Shown here piece by piece: positions 30,449 to 40,565 of a DNA stretch of 64,000 nucleotides (positions are counted from its first letter, which is position 1; each line of letters starts with the position of its first letter). The DNA lies in NCBI GenBank assembly GCA_047606825.1, contig JASGDY010000007.1, positions 1-64,000 on the forward strand, written 5' to 3'. Under the pieces are notes generated by a model that searched no databases, had not been told where the DNA came from, and was given only the letters and a program-made list of their open reading frames with translations. The position numbers and the translations under genes were made by a program. The stretch comes from Rhizosphaericola sp047606825. Its GTDB lineage: Bacteria > Bacteroidota > Bacteroidia > Chitinophagales > Chitinophagaceae.

Positions 30449-32581
30449 ATGGAAATTAAAAGGGACATATTATGGCGCGTGTATCTATGCTATATTATAG
30501 TAATCCTTTTTTGCGTGTTTATTATAGGAAAAGCTTTTTATATACAGCAGGTTCAAGGTAAATACTGGGAAAGCATGAGCGACAGCCTACACCAAAAGAT
30601 TGTAGACATAGAAGCGAGCCGCGGCACGATATACAGTGCCGACGGTCAGATGCTGAGCACCAGTATTCCTCAGTTTGACATTTATATCGATTTCGGTGCG
30701 GACGGGCTGCGACAGAAGAATGGTAAGCGTTTTCGCGAAAATGTAGATTCTTTAAGTATTGCGTTGGCGGGTTTGTTTGGCGATGCATCGGCAGCAGACT
30801 ATAAGCGTATGCTCACGACAGGCTATCGCGACAAAAACCGTTATTTTTCTTTAAAAAAGAAACTCGGTTATCGTCAATACCAACAATTAAAAACTTTCCC
30901 ACTCGTGCGCCAAGGCCGCAACAAAAGTGGTTTTATCGCCGAGGTACGCAACATACGCCTCAACCCTTACGAGATATTGGCATACAGGACGATTGGTTTG
31001 GATAGGGAAAATTCGCAGAAGGTGGGGCTGGAACAGACTTACGATACGATATTAAAAGGATTGCCGGGACGGCGGCTGGTACGCTATATCGCAGGTGGCG
31101 TGGGCGTTCCCGTGGACGACGACGCCAACCAGATTGACCCTGTCAACGGTAAGGACATCGTTACGACACTCGACACGCATATCCAGGAAATAACCGAAGA
31201 CGCCTTGATGAAAATGATGGTCGGTAACGAAGCACAGACGGGTACCGCCATCGTCATGGAAGTGAAAACCGGACAAATCAAAGCCATTGCCAATCTGGGG
31301 CGGCGCGATGATGGCAACTATTGGGAAGATTTCAACTATGCATTGACACCGACAGAACCAGGCTCCACATTTAAACTCGCAACGATGTTGACGCTTTTGG
31401 ATGACCATAAAATCACATTGGGACAACAAGTCAACCTCGAAGGTGGGAGATGGACAATCAACAAACGTACCGTTTACGACAGTGAGGAACATGGAAAATA
31501 TCAGGTAACAGCGAAGCAGGCATTGGAAATGAGTTCCAACGTCGGTATGGCAAAGATGGTGTACGAGGCTTACAGCGGCAACCCTACGGCCTATATCAAT
31601 AAATTAAAAGGGTTGCAACTGGACCAAAAAACCGGAACAGACCTTGCGGGCGAGCGTCCGCCTATCATATTTAATCCTAGAAGTAGATATTGGAGTGCGA
31701 CGACGCTGCCGTGGATGGCGTTTGGATATAACTTGTTGATTTCGCCGATGCGTACCACGATGTTATATAATGCGGTTGCTAACAACGGCGTGATGATGCG
31801 TCCTTATCTCGTCAACCAAGTGACGGAAAACGGTACCGTAATAAAACAGTTTGAGCCGCATATCGTCATGGATTCCTTGGGAAGCCGCTATGCACTGAAA
31901 GGTGTGAAGGAATGCCTCGAAGGTGTGTGTAACGAACCTAACGGAACAGGCTATACATTGATGCGTGACGTTCCTTTTAAAGTTGCCGGAAAGACTGGAA
32001 CTGCCTTGGTCGCCAACGGTACGAGAGGCTATGCGGACAAGGTATACCAATCTTCTTTTGCGGGTTATTTTCCTGCGGACAATCCGCAATATACTTGCGT
32101 TGTGGTGATAGTCAACAAGCCGCACGCAGCCAAATTTTATGGTGCTTCCGTCGCAGGTCCCGTATTTAAAGAAATCGCGGAACGCTTATATACTTTATAT
32201 GTAAAAAATGAAGGTACATCCAAGCCATCTTACTATAATTTAAAAAAAGACACGACGGGCTATGCTTACGAAGCTTATGCCAAAGACGTACAGACGATAA
32301 TGAACGGATTGGGAATGAACTATCAATACAAAGGTGCAGGAGACGGCAACTGGTGGAACGTGTATAGCGAGAACCAACAGCCGACGGTTTCCAAGATGAC
32401 CTTTGAAACATTGAAAAAGATGCCCAAAGTGACAGGTATGAGCCTGAAAGATGCCGTTTACGTATGCGAAAACGCAGGTTTGCAGGTGCGTGTTACAGGT
32501 CGTGGTCGTGTAAGTGACCAGTCTATCAATAGTGGAGAGCCTATATCGCATGGTCAGCTTATCCACCTTAATCTAAATTAA
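30449..32581 (+). CDS. ftsI: Division-specific penicillin-binding protein (FtsI/PBP3) with PASTA domain
   Basis: The protein has 710 residues. It is a class B transpeptidase that cross-links septal peptidoglycan. An N-terminal membrane helix (about 12-30) precedes the dimerisation domain (SRGTIYSADGQMLSTSIPQF). The transpeptidase domain has Ser306 in PGSTFK, Ser362-Ser363-Asn364 and Lys515-Thr-Gly. One PASTA domain follows at about 650-708 (MPKVTGMSLKDAVYVCENAG). All active-site motifs are intact. It starts the second part of the dcw cluster after the 302-base gap; murE follows by 3 bases. Confidence 0.95.
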   Translation: MEIKRDILWRVYLCYIIVILFCVFIIGKAFYIQQVQGKYWESMSDSLHQKIVDIEASRGTIYSADGQMLSTSIPQFDIYIDFGADGLRQKNGKRFRENVDSLSIALAGLFGDASAADYKRMLTTGYRDKNRYFSLKKKLGYRQYQQLKTFPLVRQGRNKSGFIAEVRNIRLNPYEILAYRTIGLDRENSQKVGLEQTYDTILKGLPGRRLVRYIAGGVGVPVDDDANQIDPVNGKDIVTTLDTHIQEITEDALMKMMVGNEAQTGTAIVMEVKTGQIKAIANLGRRDDGNYWEDFNYALTPTEPGSTFKLATMLTLLDDHKITLGQQVNLEGGRWTINKRTVYDSEEHGKYQVTAKQALEMSSNVGMAKMVYEAYSGNPTAYINKLKGLQLDQKTGTDLAGERPPIIFNPRSRYWSATTLPWMAFGYNLLISPMRTTMLYNAVANNGVMMRPYLVNQVTENGTVIKQFEPHIVMDSLGSRYALKGVKECLEGVCNEPNGTGYTLMRDVPFKVAGKTGTALVANGTRGYADKVYQSSFAGYFPADNPQYTCVVVIVNKPHAAKFYGASVAGPVFKEIAERLYTLYVKNEGTSKPSYYNLKKDTTGYAYEAYAKDVQTIMNGLGMNYQYKGAGDGNWWNVYSENQQPTVSKMTFETLKKMPKVTGMSLKDAVYVCENAGLQVRVTGRGRVSDQSINSGEPISHGQLIHLNLN

Positions 32582-32584
32582 AAA

Positions 32585-34048
32585 ATGGCAACATTACAGG
32601 ACATACTATATAAGGTACACATCAAAGCAATATATGGTGCGACCGATATTGCTATTGCGGATGTGCAGTTGGATTCCCGTAAGATTACGAAAGATTCGCT
32701 GTTTGTTGCCATCCGTGGTGCACTTGCGGACGGACATGATTTTATAGCAACGGCAGTTGCATTAGGTGCTGCCGCGATTGTGTGCGAATCGTTGCCTACG
32801 GAACTAAAGGAAAATGTCACTTATGTATTAGTTAAAAACTCGCATGAGGCACTGGGTTATATCGCACATAATTTTTACGGTGAACCGTCAAGATATGTCA
32901 AGCTGGTCGGCGTAACCGGAACCAACGGTAAGACGACCGTTGCGACATTATTATTTAAACTATTTACAGGACTTGGCTATAAATGCGGATTGGTCAGCAC
33001 GGTTCAAAATATCATAGGAGATGAAGCACAGGAAGCGGAACGTACAACGCCCGATGCCGTAAGTCTGAACGCATTGATTCGTAGAATGGTTGATGCGCAA
33101 TGTACGCACGTATTCATGGAAAGTAGCAGCATCGCTATTGACCAGAATCGTATTACGGGTTTGCAGTTTGACGGTGCGTTGTTTACCAATTTGACGTTGG
33201 ACCATTTGGATTACCATAAAACATTTGACAATTATTTAAAGGCAAAAAAACGCTTCTTCGACGAATTGTCTTCCAGTGCTTTTGCAATTTCCAATCTGGA
33301 CGACAAGAATGGACAGGTGATGTTGCAAAATACATCAGCACACAAGTATTATTATAGTCTGCATACGCTGGCCGACTTCAAGGGCAAGATTTTGGAAAAT
33401 GGGCTGACAGGGCTGGAAATGTCCATCAATGACCGCGACGTTCATTTTCGGTTGATAGGCGAGTTCAATGCCTATAATCTTTTGGCGGCGTATGGTGCTG
33501 CTGCCTGTCTCGGAGAACAGAAAGAAGAAGTACTGCGCGTGTTGAGTATGTTGTCCGGTGCGGAAGGGCGTTTTGATTATCAGGTAAGCAATTCCAATAT
33601 TGTTGGCATTGTGGATTATGCACATACGCCCGACGCCCTGGAAAATGTATTGTCCACGATTAAAAAATTGCGCAAAGGTTCTGAACAGATTATCACTGTT
33701 GTCGGTTGCGGCGGCGACCGTGACCGCAGCAAGAGACCCATCATGGCCAACGACGCCGCCAATATGAGCGACCGCGTGATATTGACAAGCGACAATCCAC
33801 GTTCGGAAAATCCTTATGAAATCTTGCGTGAGATGGAAGCAGGACTGAATAGTGCAGGAAGAAGGAAAACCATCACGATTGAAAATCGTAAAGAAGCCAT
33901 CAAAACAGCAGTAACATTGGCAAATGCCGGAGACATTGTTCTAGTCGCTGGAAAAGGACATGAAAAATATCAGGAGGTCAACGGTGTGAAACACCATTTT
34001 GACGACAAGGAGGTGCTGGCTGAAATGTTTGCATTATTGGGAAAATAA
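32585..34048 (+). CDS. murE: UDP-MurNAc-tripeptide synthetase, meso-DAP adding
   Basis: The protein has 487 residues. It adds meso-diaminopimelate to UDP-MurNAc-Ala-Glu with ATP in the cytosol. The P-loop GVTGTNGKTT lies at 109-118. DNPRSENP (403-410) is the DNPR motif that selects meso-DAP over lysine, so the wall is predicted DAP-type. CGGDRDRSKRPIMA and VAGKGHEKYQ are also conserved. Complete. Confidence 0.96.
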   Translation: MATLQDILYKVHIKAIYGATDIAIADVQLDSRKITKDSLFVAIRGALADGHDFIATAVALGAAAIVCESLPTELKENVTYVLVKNSHEALGYIAHNFYGEPSRYVKLVGVTGTNGKTTVATLLFKLFTGLGYKCGLVSTVQNIIGDEAQEAERTTPDAVSLNALIRRMVDAQCTHVFMESSSIAIDQNRITGLQFDGALFTNLTLDHLDYHKTFDNYLKAKKRFFDELSSSAFAISNLDDKNGQVMLQNTSAHKYYYSLHTLADFKGKILENGLTGLEMSINDRDVHFRLIGEFNAYNLLAAYGAAACLGEQKEEVLRVLSMLSGAEGRFDYQVSNSNIVGIVDYAHTPDALENVLSTIKKLRKGSEQIITVVGCGGDRDRSKRPIMANDAANMSDRVILTSDNPRSENPYEILREMEAGLNSAGRRKTITIENRKEAIKTAVTLANAGDIVLVAGKGHEKYQEVNGVKHHFDDKEVLAEMFALLGK

Positions 34049-34064
34049 ACGATAAAATAAAATT

Positions 34065-35372
34065 ATGTTATACGCTTTATTTAATTGGTTAAAACACGAG
34101 TACAATCTTACGGGATCTGGCGTATTCCAGTACATCACTTTCCGTGCAGTGTTGGCAACGATTTTATCCTTGTTGATAGCGACGATATATGGGCATCGTC
34201 TCATCAATGTCTTGCGGAAAAAACAGATTGGCGAAACCGTAAGGGATTTGGGACTAGCTGGCGAACAGAGCAAAAAAGGTACACCGACGATGGGCGGCAT
34301 CATTATTCTACTGGCAATTATCATTCCGACGTTGTTGCTGGCTGATCTGGATAAAGTATATATCCGGTTGATGCTTCTGTGTACGGTATGGTTGGGCGTG
34401 ATAGGTTTCCTGGATGATTATTTAAAGATAAAAGCCAGAAAAGTAGCACAGGCCAAAGGCGAAACCTACAAAAAGAAAGACAGTGACGGACTCGCCGGAA
34501 AAGTAAAAATCGTCGGGCAGGTCGGATTGGGAATCATCATAGGGGCAACGCTTTATTTCAGTTCCAATGTAGTGATGGAAAGAGAAATAAACCCTTCCTA
34601 CAAAGGAAAAGTGACATCCCCCCTCGTCGAAAAGAAGTTGGACGAGGTGATACACAAAGTAGACGGTGTGGACAAGCGTTTTGCAATTGTCAAAACACCG
34701 ATTACCACGATTCCTTTTGTAAAAAACCACGAGTTCAATTATAGTAAACTGATTAGCTGGATTGGTTCCGGAGCGGAAAAATATACGTGGATTGTTTACA
34801 TCCTGGCAGTTACGTTTATCATCACGGCTGTGTCTAACGGCGCTAATCTCACGGATGGACTGGACGGTCTGGCTGGAGGTACGAGTGCGATTATCGGTAT
34901 CTGTCTGGGGATATTTATTTATGTAAGTGGCAACGTCAAGTTCGCGGACTATCTCAATATAATGTATATCCCCAACATCGGAGAGTTGTCCATATTCATT
35001 GCAGCCTTTGTCGGTGGATGTGTTGGTTTTCTTTGGTACAATGCATATCCCGCGCAGATATTTATGGGCGATACTGGAAGTTTGGCTTTGGGCGGTATCA
35101 TTGCGTCGCTCGCAATCATCGTTCGCAAAGAATTATTAATCCCCATATTCTGTAGTGTTTTCTTGGTGGAGAGCCTGAGTGTGATTGTACAGGTTTCTTA
35201 TTTTAAATACACCAAAAAGAAATACGGCGAAGGCAGGCGCCTACTCTTAATGAGTCCCGTGCACCACCATTACCAGAAAAAAGGATTCCACGAAAATAAG
35301 ATAGCCATGCGTTTCTGGATTATCACACTTATCTGTGTGATGGTTTCCATAGGGACTTTAAAAATTAGATAG
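34065..35372 (+). CDS. mraY: Phospho-MurNAc-pentapeptide transferase
   Basis: The protein has 435 residues. It makes lipid I by transferring phospho-MurNAc-pentapeptide to undecaprenyl phosphate at the inner membrane. Ten membrane helices are expected. The motifs are KKGTPTMGGIII, GFLDDYLKI, NLTDGLDGLAGG, FMGDTGSLALGG and SPVHHHYQKKG. It is about 75 residues longer than the E. coli enzyme because of a charged periplasmic-loop insertion around residues 165-230 (PLVEKKLDEVIHKVDGVDKR), as is usual in Bacteroidota. Confidence 0.96.
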   Translation: MLYALFNWLKHEYNLTGSGVFQYITFRAVLATILSLLIATIYGHRLINVLRKKQIGETVRDLGLAGEQSKKGTPTMGGIIILLAIIIPTLLLADLDKVYIRLMLLCTVWLGVIGFLDDYLKIKARKVAQAKGETYKKKDSDGLAGKVKIVGQVGLGIIIGATLYFSSNVVMEREINPSYKGKVTSPLVEKKLDEVIHKVDGVDKRFAIVKTPITTIPFVKNHEFNYSKLISWIGSGAEKYTWIVYILAVTFIITAVSNGANLTDGLDGLAGGTSAIIGICLGIFIYVSGNVKFADYLNIMYIPNIGELSIFIAAFVGGCVGFLWYNAYPAQIFMGDTGSLALGGIIASLAIIVRKELLIPIFCSVFLVESLSVIVQVSYFKYTKKKYGEGRRLLLMSPVHHHYQKKGFHENKIAMRFWIITLICVMVSIGTLKIR

Positions 35373-35376
35373 CAGC

Positions 35377-36738
35377 ATGAATGACATTAATATAAATACG
35401 AGCATTGTTGTACTGGGCGCATCTGAAAGTGGCGTCGGTGCGGCTATCCTAGCACAGAAGCTGGGATACAAAAACGTGTTTGTCAGTGATGGTGGTACTA
35501 TAAAAGAAAACTATAAAGCTAAGCTGCTAAAAATGCAGATTTCATTTGAAGAAGGCGGCCATAGTCTGGAAAAAATCCTGTCTTACGACGAGGTGATGAA
35601 AAGTCCCGGCATTCCGGAAGCGACACCGGTCATACAGGCAATTCGTCAAAAGGGAATTAAAATCATCAGTGAGATTGAACTGGCATATCGACACAAAGGC
35701 AATAGCAAGATTATCGGTATCACGGGCAGCAATGGAAAAAGTACGACGACTTCGTTGATGTACCATATATGCGAGATTGCAGGACTGGATGCTGCGTTGG
35801 TCGGAAATATCGGCTATTCCATAGCCGGACAGATAGCGGAGGATCCAAAAGAATACTACATAACGGAAATCAGTTCGTTCCAACTCGATGACATCGATAC
35901 GTTTCGTCCGGAAATAGCGATTTTGCTCAATATCACACCAGACCACTTGGACCGTTACGACCATAAATTTGAAAACTATATTGACGCAAAATTTAAAATA
36001 GCGGTTAACCAGACAGCGGACGACTATTTTATTTATTGCCAAGACGACCCGGTCATCATTGATGAATTAAAAACATTTCAATTACACTCTAAGCCATTAC
36101 CATTTACCATGAACAAAGAAATCAACCACGGAGCTTACATCAAAGGAGACCAAATGATATTAAATGCAAAGGACGAAAGTGTGAGCATGAATATCTACGA
36201 TTTTGCTTTAAAAGGAAAGCACAACCAGTACAACACGATGGCAGCAGGTATAGCATCCCAAGTAATGGGCATCAGGAAGGAAAAAATCAGGGAGGCCGTA
36301 CAGACATTCAACAGTCTGGAGCACCGGATGGAACAGGTGGCGACGGTACGCGGTGTCGACTTTATCAATGACAGCAAGGCGACCAATCTCAACAGCGTAT
36401 GGTTTGCGTTGGAAAGTATGACACAGCCGGTCGTGTTGATACTAGGTGGTGTTGACAAAGGCAACGACTACAGTCTATTGTTGGACGACGTGAAGGAAAA
36501 GGTAAAAGGGATTGTATGCCTAGGGTTGGACAATGTTACAATACATGAGGCTTTTGATGACGTAGTCCCCACTCCTATTGTGGATACGGACAATATGAAG
36601 GACTGTGTGCGTGCTGCGTTTAGTGTTGCGGAAAAAGGAGATGTTGTATTGCTAAGTCCTGCGTGCGCAAGCTTTGATTTGTTTACGAGTTATATGGACA
36701 GAGGTGACCAGTTTAAGGAAGCAGTTAGGGAACTATAA
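35377..36738 (+). CDS. murD: UDP-MurNAc-L-alanine:D-glutamate ligase
   Basis: The protein has 453 residues. It adds D-glutamate to UDP-MurNAc-Ala with ATP. It has an N-terminal Rossmann-like UDP-binding domain (VVLGASESGVGAAILAQKLG), P-loop GITGSNGKSTT, ISSFQLDDID, NITPDHLDRY, SLEHRMEQVA, NDSKATNLNSV and the C-terminal LLSPACASFDLF. Complete, 4 bases after mraY. Confidence 0.96.
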   Translation: MNDININTSIVVLGASESGVGAAILAQKLGYKNVFVSDGGTIKENYKAKLLKMQISFEEGGHSLEKILSYDEVMKSPGIPEATPVIQAIRQKGIKIISEIELAYRHKGNSKIIGITGSNGKSTTTSLMYHICEIAGLDAALVGNIGYSIAGQIAEDPKEYYITEISSFQLDDIDTFRPEIAILLNITPDHLDRYDHKFENYIDAKFKIAVNQTADDYFIYCQDDPVIIDELKTFQLHSKPLPFTMNKEINHGAYIKGDQMILNAKDESVSMNIYDFALKGKHNQYNTMAAGIASQVMGIRKEKIREAVQTFNSLEHRMEQVATVRGVDFINDSKATNLNSVWFALESMTQPVVLILGGVDKGNDYSLLLDDVKEKVKGIVCLGLDNVTIHEAFDDVVPTPIVDTDNMKDCVRAAFSVAEKGDVVLLSPACASFDLFTSYMDRGDQFKEAVREL

Positions 36739-36750
36739 AAAAATAACATT

Positions 36751-38037
36751 TTGGCGGAGACGATTAAAATAGAGAAATCCTTTCAATTGCTCTTGAAAAA
36801 TACAAGAGGTGACAAATATATATGGGGCGCTGTGTTCCTGTTGATATTGGCATCTATCCTTGTCGTGTATAGTGCCACGGGGTCATTGGCATACAAGATG
36901 AACCATGGCCATACAGAAATATATTTGTTCAAACAAGTATTCTTTACACTTGCAGGTTTGGTTTTGATATATATACTGCACCGGGTCAACTATACATTTT
37001 TTTCGCGTGCAGCACAGATATTATATATGCTTTCTATTCCGCTCTTGGTATATACGTTGTTTTTCGGGGCAGAGATCAATGATGGTAGCCGTTGGATTAA
37101 GTTACCGATTATCAATATGACCTTTCAGACGAGTGATTTTGCCAAACTGGCTTTGTTCATGTACCTGTCACGGCAGTTGAGCCGCAAACAGATGGTGATT
37201 AAGGATTTTAAAAAAGGGTTTCTGCCTCTGATTATACCCATAGGGCTGACTTGTATATTGATAATGCCCGCCAATCTTTCCAATGCCTTGTTGACGGGAG
37301 CAACATCATTGGTTTTGTTGTTTATAGGACGTGTACGGGGCAAGCATATTTTAATGGTGATAGGGCTGGCATTGATTCCGATTACCATTTTGGTATCAAC
37401 GGCGGTGTTGACACATAAGGATTCGGACGACCTGACGGCACATGAAACGACAACTGTCAAATCTGTCGGTGTCTTTAAGCGCATGGGTACATGGGTCACA
37501 CGTGTACAGGATTTTATCTATGCTAGCGGCGATGAGAAGGAAGCTCCATACCAAGTACAGCAAGCGAAAATCGCCATTGCCAATGGTGGTGTACTGTATG
37601 GATTGGGGCCCGGCAATAGTCGCCAGCGGAACTTTTTGCCACAGGCGTACAACGACTTTATCTTTTCGATTATCATTGAGGAATATGGATTGTTGGGTGG
37701 TGGTTTTATCATGTTCATCTATCTCGTTTTTATGTATCGGTGCATTCGGATATTTCGGCGATGCCCTTATGCATTTGGTGCTTTTCTTGCACTGGGGTTG
37801 AGTTTCACGCTGGTGATACAGGCGATGGCCAATATGGCAGTCAACGTCAACATCGTTCCGGTAACGGGCGTGACGTTGCCATTGGTCAGTATGGGCGGTA
37901 GTTCTTTTTTGTTTACCTGTACAGCCATTGGCTTGATATTAAGTGTGGCGAGAAACGTGGAAATAATGGAAGGAAAACGTTCGGCAATCATCGCCGCAGA
38001 GGTGAAAAAAGAAGACGCGGAAGAGGCAGCACAATAG
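36751..38037 (+). CDS. ftsW: Peptidoglycan glycosyltransferase FtsW
   Basis: The protein has 428 residues, a SEDS-family polymerase that works with FtsI at the septum. About ten membrane helices are present; FGAEINDGSRWIKLP and the C-terminal NINVVPVTGVTLPLVSMGG-type region (NVNIVPVTGVTLPLVSMGGS) identify it. The only start that keeps the N-terminal cytosolic segment is TTG 36751; the first in-frame ATG lies about 50 codons on, inside the first periplasmic loop. A charged loop lies near residues 215-250. Confidence 0.94.
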   Translation: MAETIKIEKSFQLLLKNTRGDKYIWGAVFLLILASILVVYSATGSLAYKMNHGHTEIYLFKQVFFTLAGLVLIYILHRVNYTFFSRAAQILYMLSIPLLVYTLFFGAEINDGSRWIKLPIINMTFQTSDFAKLALFMYLSRQLSRKQMVIKDFKKGFLPLIIPIGLTCILIMPANLSNALLTGATSLVLLFIGRVRGKHILMVIGLALIPITILVSTAVLTHKDSDDLTAHETTTVKSVGVFKRMGTWVTRVQDFIYASGDEKEAPYQVQQAKIAIANGGVLYGLGPGNSRQRNFLPQAYNDFIFSIIIEEYGLLGGGFIMFIYLVFMYRCIRIFRRCPYAFGAFLALGLSFTLVIQAMANMAVNVNIVPVTGVTLPLVSMGGSSFLFTCTAIGLILSVARNVEIMEGKRSAIIAAEVKKEDAEEAAQ

Positions 38038-38074
38038 ATTATTAATTAAACACAAATCATTTAAACATAAAACG

Positions 38075-39166
38075 ATGTCTAAAGTAATCATAGCAGGAGG
38101 CGGCACGGGAGGACATATCTTCCCTGCGTTAGCAATTGCCAATGCATTGGCAAAGCGCGACCCGGCTATTGAAATATTGTTTGTAGGCGCCGAGGGAAAA
38201 ATGGAAATGGAAAAAATCCCACAGGCTGGCTATAAAATCATCGGAATCGACATCGCAGGCTTGCAACGAGGTTCTATTGTCAAGAACCTCTCGTTGCCAA
38301 TCAAATTGATCAAGAGTTATTTTGAAGTAAAGAAGATATTTAAAGATTTCTGGCCCGATGCAGTGATTGGCGTTGGCGGTTATTCTACGTTTCCGGTATT
38401 GCGTTACGCGCAGCGTAGGCGCATCCCGACATTTATACACGAGTCCAATTCTTTTGCGGGAAAGAGTAATATTCTATTGGGTAAGCATGCGACGGAGATA
38501 TTTGTGGCTTGGGACGGCATGGATCGTTTTTTCCCTGCCAACAAGATTATTAAAACAGGAAATCCTGTAAGAAAAAATATTGTTGACGCGACGGTTAGCC
38601 ATGCAGAGGCGATTCGTTCCTTTGGTTTGGATCCCAACAAGAAAACGGTTTTGGTAGTCGGTGGCAGTCTTGGTGCACGTAGCATCAACCAGGCAATATT
38701 GGGGCATTTGGGAGACTTTGCCACGCTCAACATCCAGTTGATATGGCAGACCGGAAAAGTGGAATCCTTACGGTTTAAACAAAAAGGCGAGGCGTTCCAT
38801 AATTTTTGGATTGGGGAATTTATCCAAAACATGGACGCTGCCTATGCCGCAGCCGACGTAGTCGTATCAAGGGCTGGGGCGATGTCCATTACGGAATTGT
38901 GCATTGCGAAAAAGGCGGCGATACTCGTCCCTTACCCTTATGCCGCGGAAGACCACCAGACGGTCAATGCTTCCTATCTGGTCAACAAACAGGCCGCGAT
39001 AATGATCAAGGACGACCAAGTGCAGTCCCAACTTTTCGGTACGGTGACCAATCTGTTGTTTGACGATGCGCGTGTTAAAGCATTGGAAGAAAATATCAGT
39101 CCTATCGCAACGCCCAACGCCAATGAATTGATTGTAGACGAGATTTTAAAATATATCAAAAAATAA
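38075..39166 (+). CDS. murG: UDP-GlcNAc:lipid I GlcNAc transferase
   Basis: The protein has 363 residues. It makes lipid II at the cytosolic face of the membrane. The GT28 N-terminal G-loop is GGGTGGHIFPALAIA, the second is VGVGGYSTFPVL, followed by IHESNSFAGKSN and VVVGGSLGARSINQA; the UDP-GlcNAc site is VVSRAGAMSITELC with YPYAAEDHQTVNA. Complete. Confidence 0.96.
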   Translation: MSKVIIAGGGTGGHIFPALAIANALAKRDPAIEILFVGAEGKMEMEKIPQAGYKIIGIDIAGLQRGSIVKNLSLPIKLIKSYFEVKKIFKDFWPDAVIGVGGYSTFPVLRYAQRRRIPTFIHESNSFAGKSNILLGKHATEIFVAWDGMDRFFPANKIIKTGNPVRKNIVDATVSHAEAIRSFGLDPNKKTVLVVGGSLGARSINQAILGHLGDFATLNIQLIWQTGKVESLRFKQKGEAFHNFWIGEFIQNMDAAYAAADVVVSRAGAMSITELCIAKKAAILVPYPYAAEDHQTVNASYLVNKQAAIMIKDDQVQSQLFGTVTNLLFDDARVKALEENISPIATPNANELIVDEILKYIKK

Positions 39167-39172
39167 GCACAG

Positions 39173-40561
39173 ATGGCAAAAGATATCCAGCAATCGTTGC
39201 TTGACAGAAAATCTTTGGAAGGTGCTATCATCTATTTTATAGGGATAGGTGGTATCGGCATGAGTGCGCTGGCTCGGTTTTTCAAATCCCAAAAGGCCGA
39301 TGTGTATGGCTATGACCGCCATCGTTCGCCGTTATGCGCCGAGTTGGAAAAGGAAGGAATCGAGATTCATTATAGTGATAGCCCGGAACTGTTGCGAAAG
39401 GATGCAGACATCGTCGTCTATACACCTGCGATTCCCAAGGATATGCAGGAACTGAATTTTTATCAACAGCATAATTACAAGTTGATGAAACGCAGTGAAA
39501 TCCTGCAATGGATTACCGAACCGACATTTAATATCTGTATTGGAGGTACGCACGGAAAATCAACGATAACAACGCTTATAGCGTATATACTGCGCAATTC
39601 GGGTTATGGTTGCAATGCTTTTCTGGGTGCGCTTTCCGTCAACTATCATACAAATTTTTGGGCAAGTGAAAGATCCGTAAGTGTCGTGGAAGCAGATGAA
39701 TACGATCGTTCTTTTTTACGTCTTTCGCCTAATGTAGCGGTGATTACAGCGATGGATGCCGACCATTTGGATATTTATGGCACGGAGGAAAAAGTACAGG
39801 AGGCTTTTGTACAGTTTTCACAACGTATCAGAAAAGACGGATGCCTTGTCAGCAAAAGAGGCTTGGCAAAAGACGCTGAACTAGATGCCGATTTTCATTT
39901 CACTTATAGTCTCGACAATAAAAATGCAGACTATCATTTGCAAAAGTTAGAAGTGGAAAACGGAGCGTATCAATATGATATAGCAACGCCTAACGGTGTC
40001 TTGGAAAATGTCATTATTCATCTGGGTGGCTATCATAATATTGAAAACTCCATCGCCGCGGTTGCCGTCGCGCAATTTTTAAAAATAGACAACAATGCCA
40101 TCAAAGCAGCAATTACTTCTTTTAAAGGTGTAAAGCGCCGTTTTGAATATATTGTCCGCAACGAAAACAATGTACTGATTGACGATTACGCACATCATCC
40201 TGCGGAGATAGAAGCACTGTTGAAAGGCGTAAGGAGTCTTTTTGAACAAAAGATAACCGTCGTGTTCCAGCCACACCTGTATTCCAGGACTAAGGATTTG
40301 GCGGATGGTTTTGCGGCGAGTCTGGATCATGGCGATGAAGTGATATTGTTGCCGATATATCCTGCTCGCGAACTCCCGATGGAAGGCGTGTCGAGCGAAA
40401 TGATCCTAGATAAGATGCAGATTTCTAATAAATATGTGTTGGAAAAAGAGGCGATGCTCGAAAAAATAAAAAAAGAAAAACCCGCACTCGTCGTGATGTG
40501 CGGAGCCGGTGATATCGATGCATTGGTCGAACCTGTAAAAGAAATTTTGGAAGGGAATTAA
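39173..40561 (+). CDS. murC: UDP-MurNAc:L-alanine ligase
   Basis: The protein has 462 residues. It is the first Mur ligase, adding L-alanine to UDP-MurNAc with ATP. The N-terminal UDP-binding domain is YFIGIGGIGMSALARFF, the P-loop GGTHGKSTITT, then VEADEYDRSFL, DADHLDIYGT, DDYAHHPAEIEA and VVFQPHLYSRTKD. Complete, 6 bases after murG. Confidence 0.96.
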   Translation: MAKDIQQSLLDRKSLEGAIIYFIGIGGIGMSALARFFKSQKADVYGYDRHRSPLCAELEKEGIEIHYSDSPELLRKDADIVVYTPAIPKDMQELNFYQQHNYKLMKRSEILQWITEPTFNICIGGTHGKSTITTLIAYILRNSGYGCNAFLGALSVNYHTNFWASERSVSVVEADEYDRSFLRLSPNVAVITAMDADHLDIYGTEEKVQEAFVQFSQRIRKDGCLVSKRGLAKDAELDADFHFTYSLDNKNADYHLQKLEVENGAYQYDIATPNGVLENVIIHLGGYHNIENSIAAVAVAQFLKIDNNAIKAAITSFKGVKRRFEYIVRNENNVLIDDYAHHPAEIEALLKGVRSLFEQKITVVFQPHLYSRTKDLADGFAASLDHGDEVILLPIYPARELPMEGVSSEMILDKMQISNKYVLEKEAMLEKIKKEKPALVVMCGAGDIDALVEPVKEILEGN

Positions 40562-40565
40562 TTAA

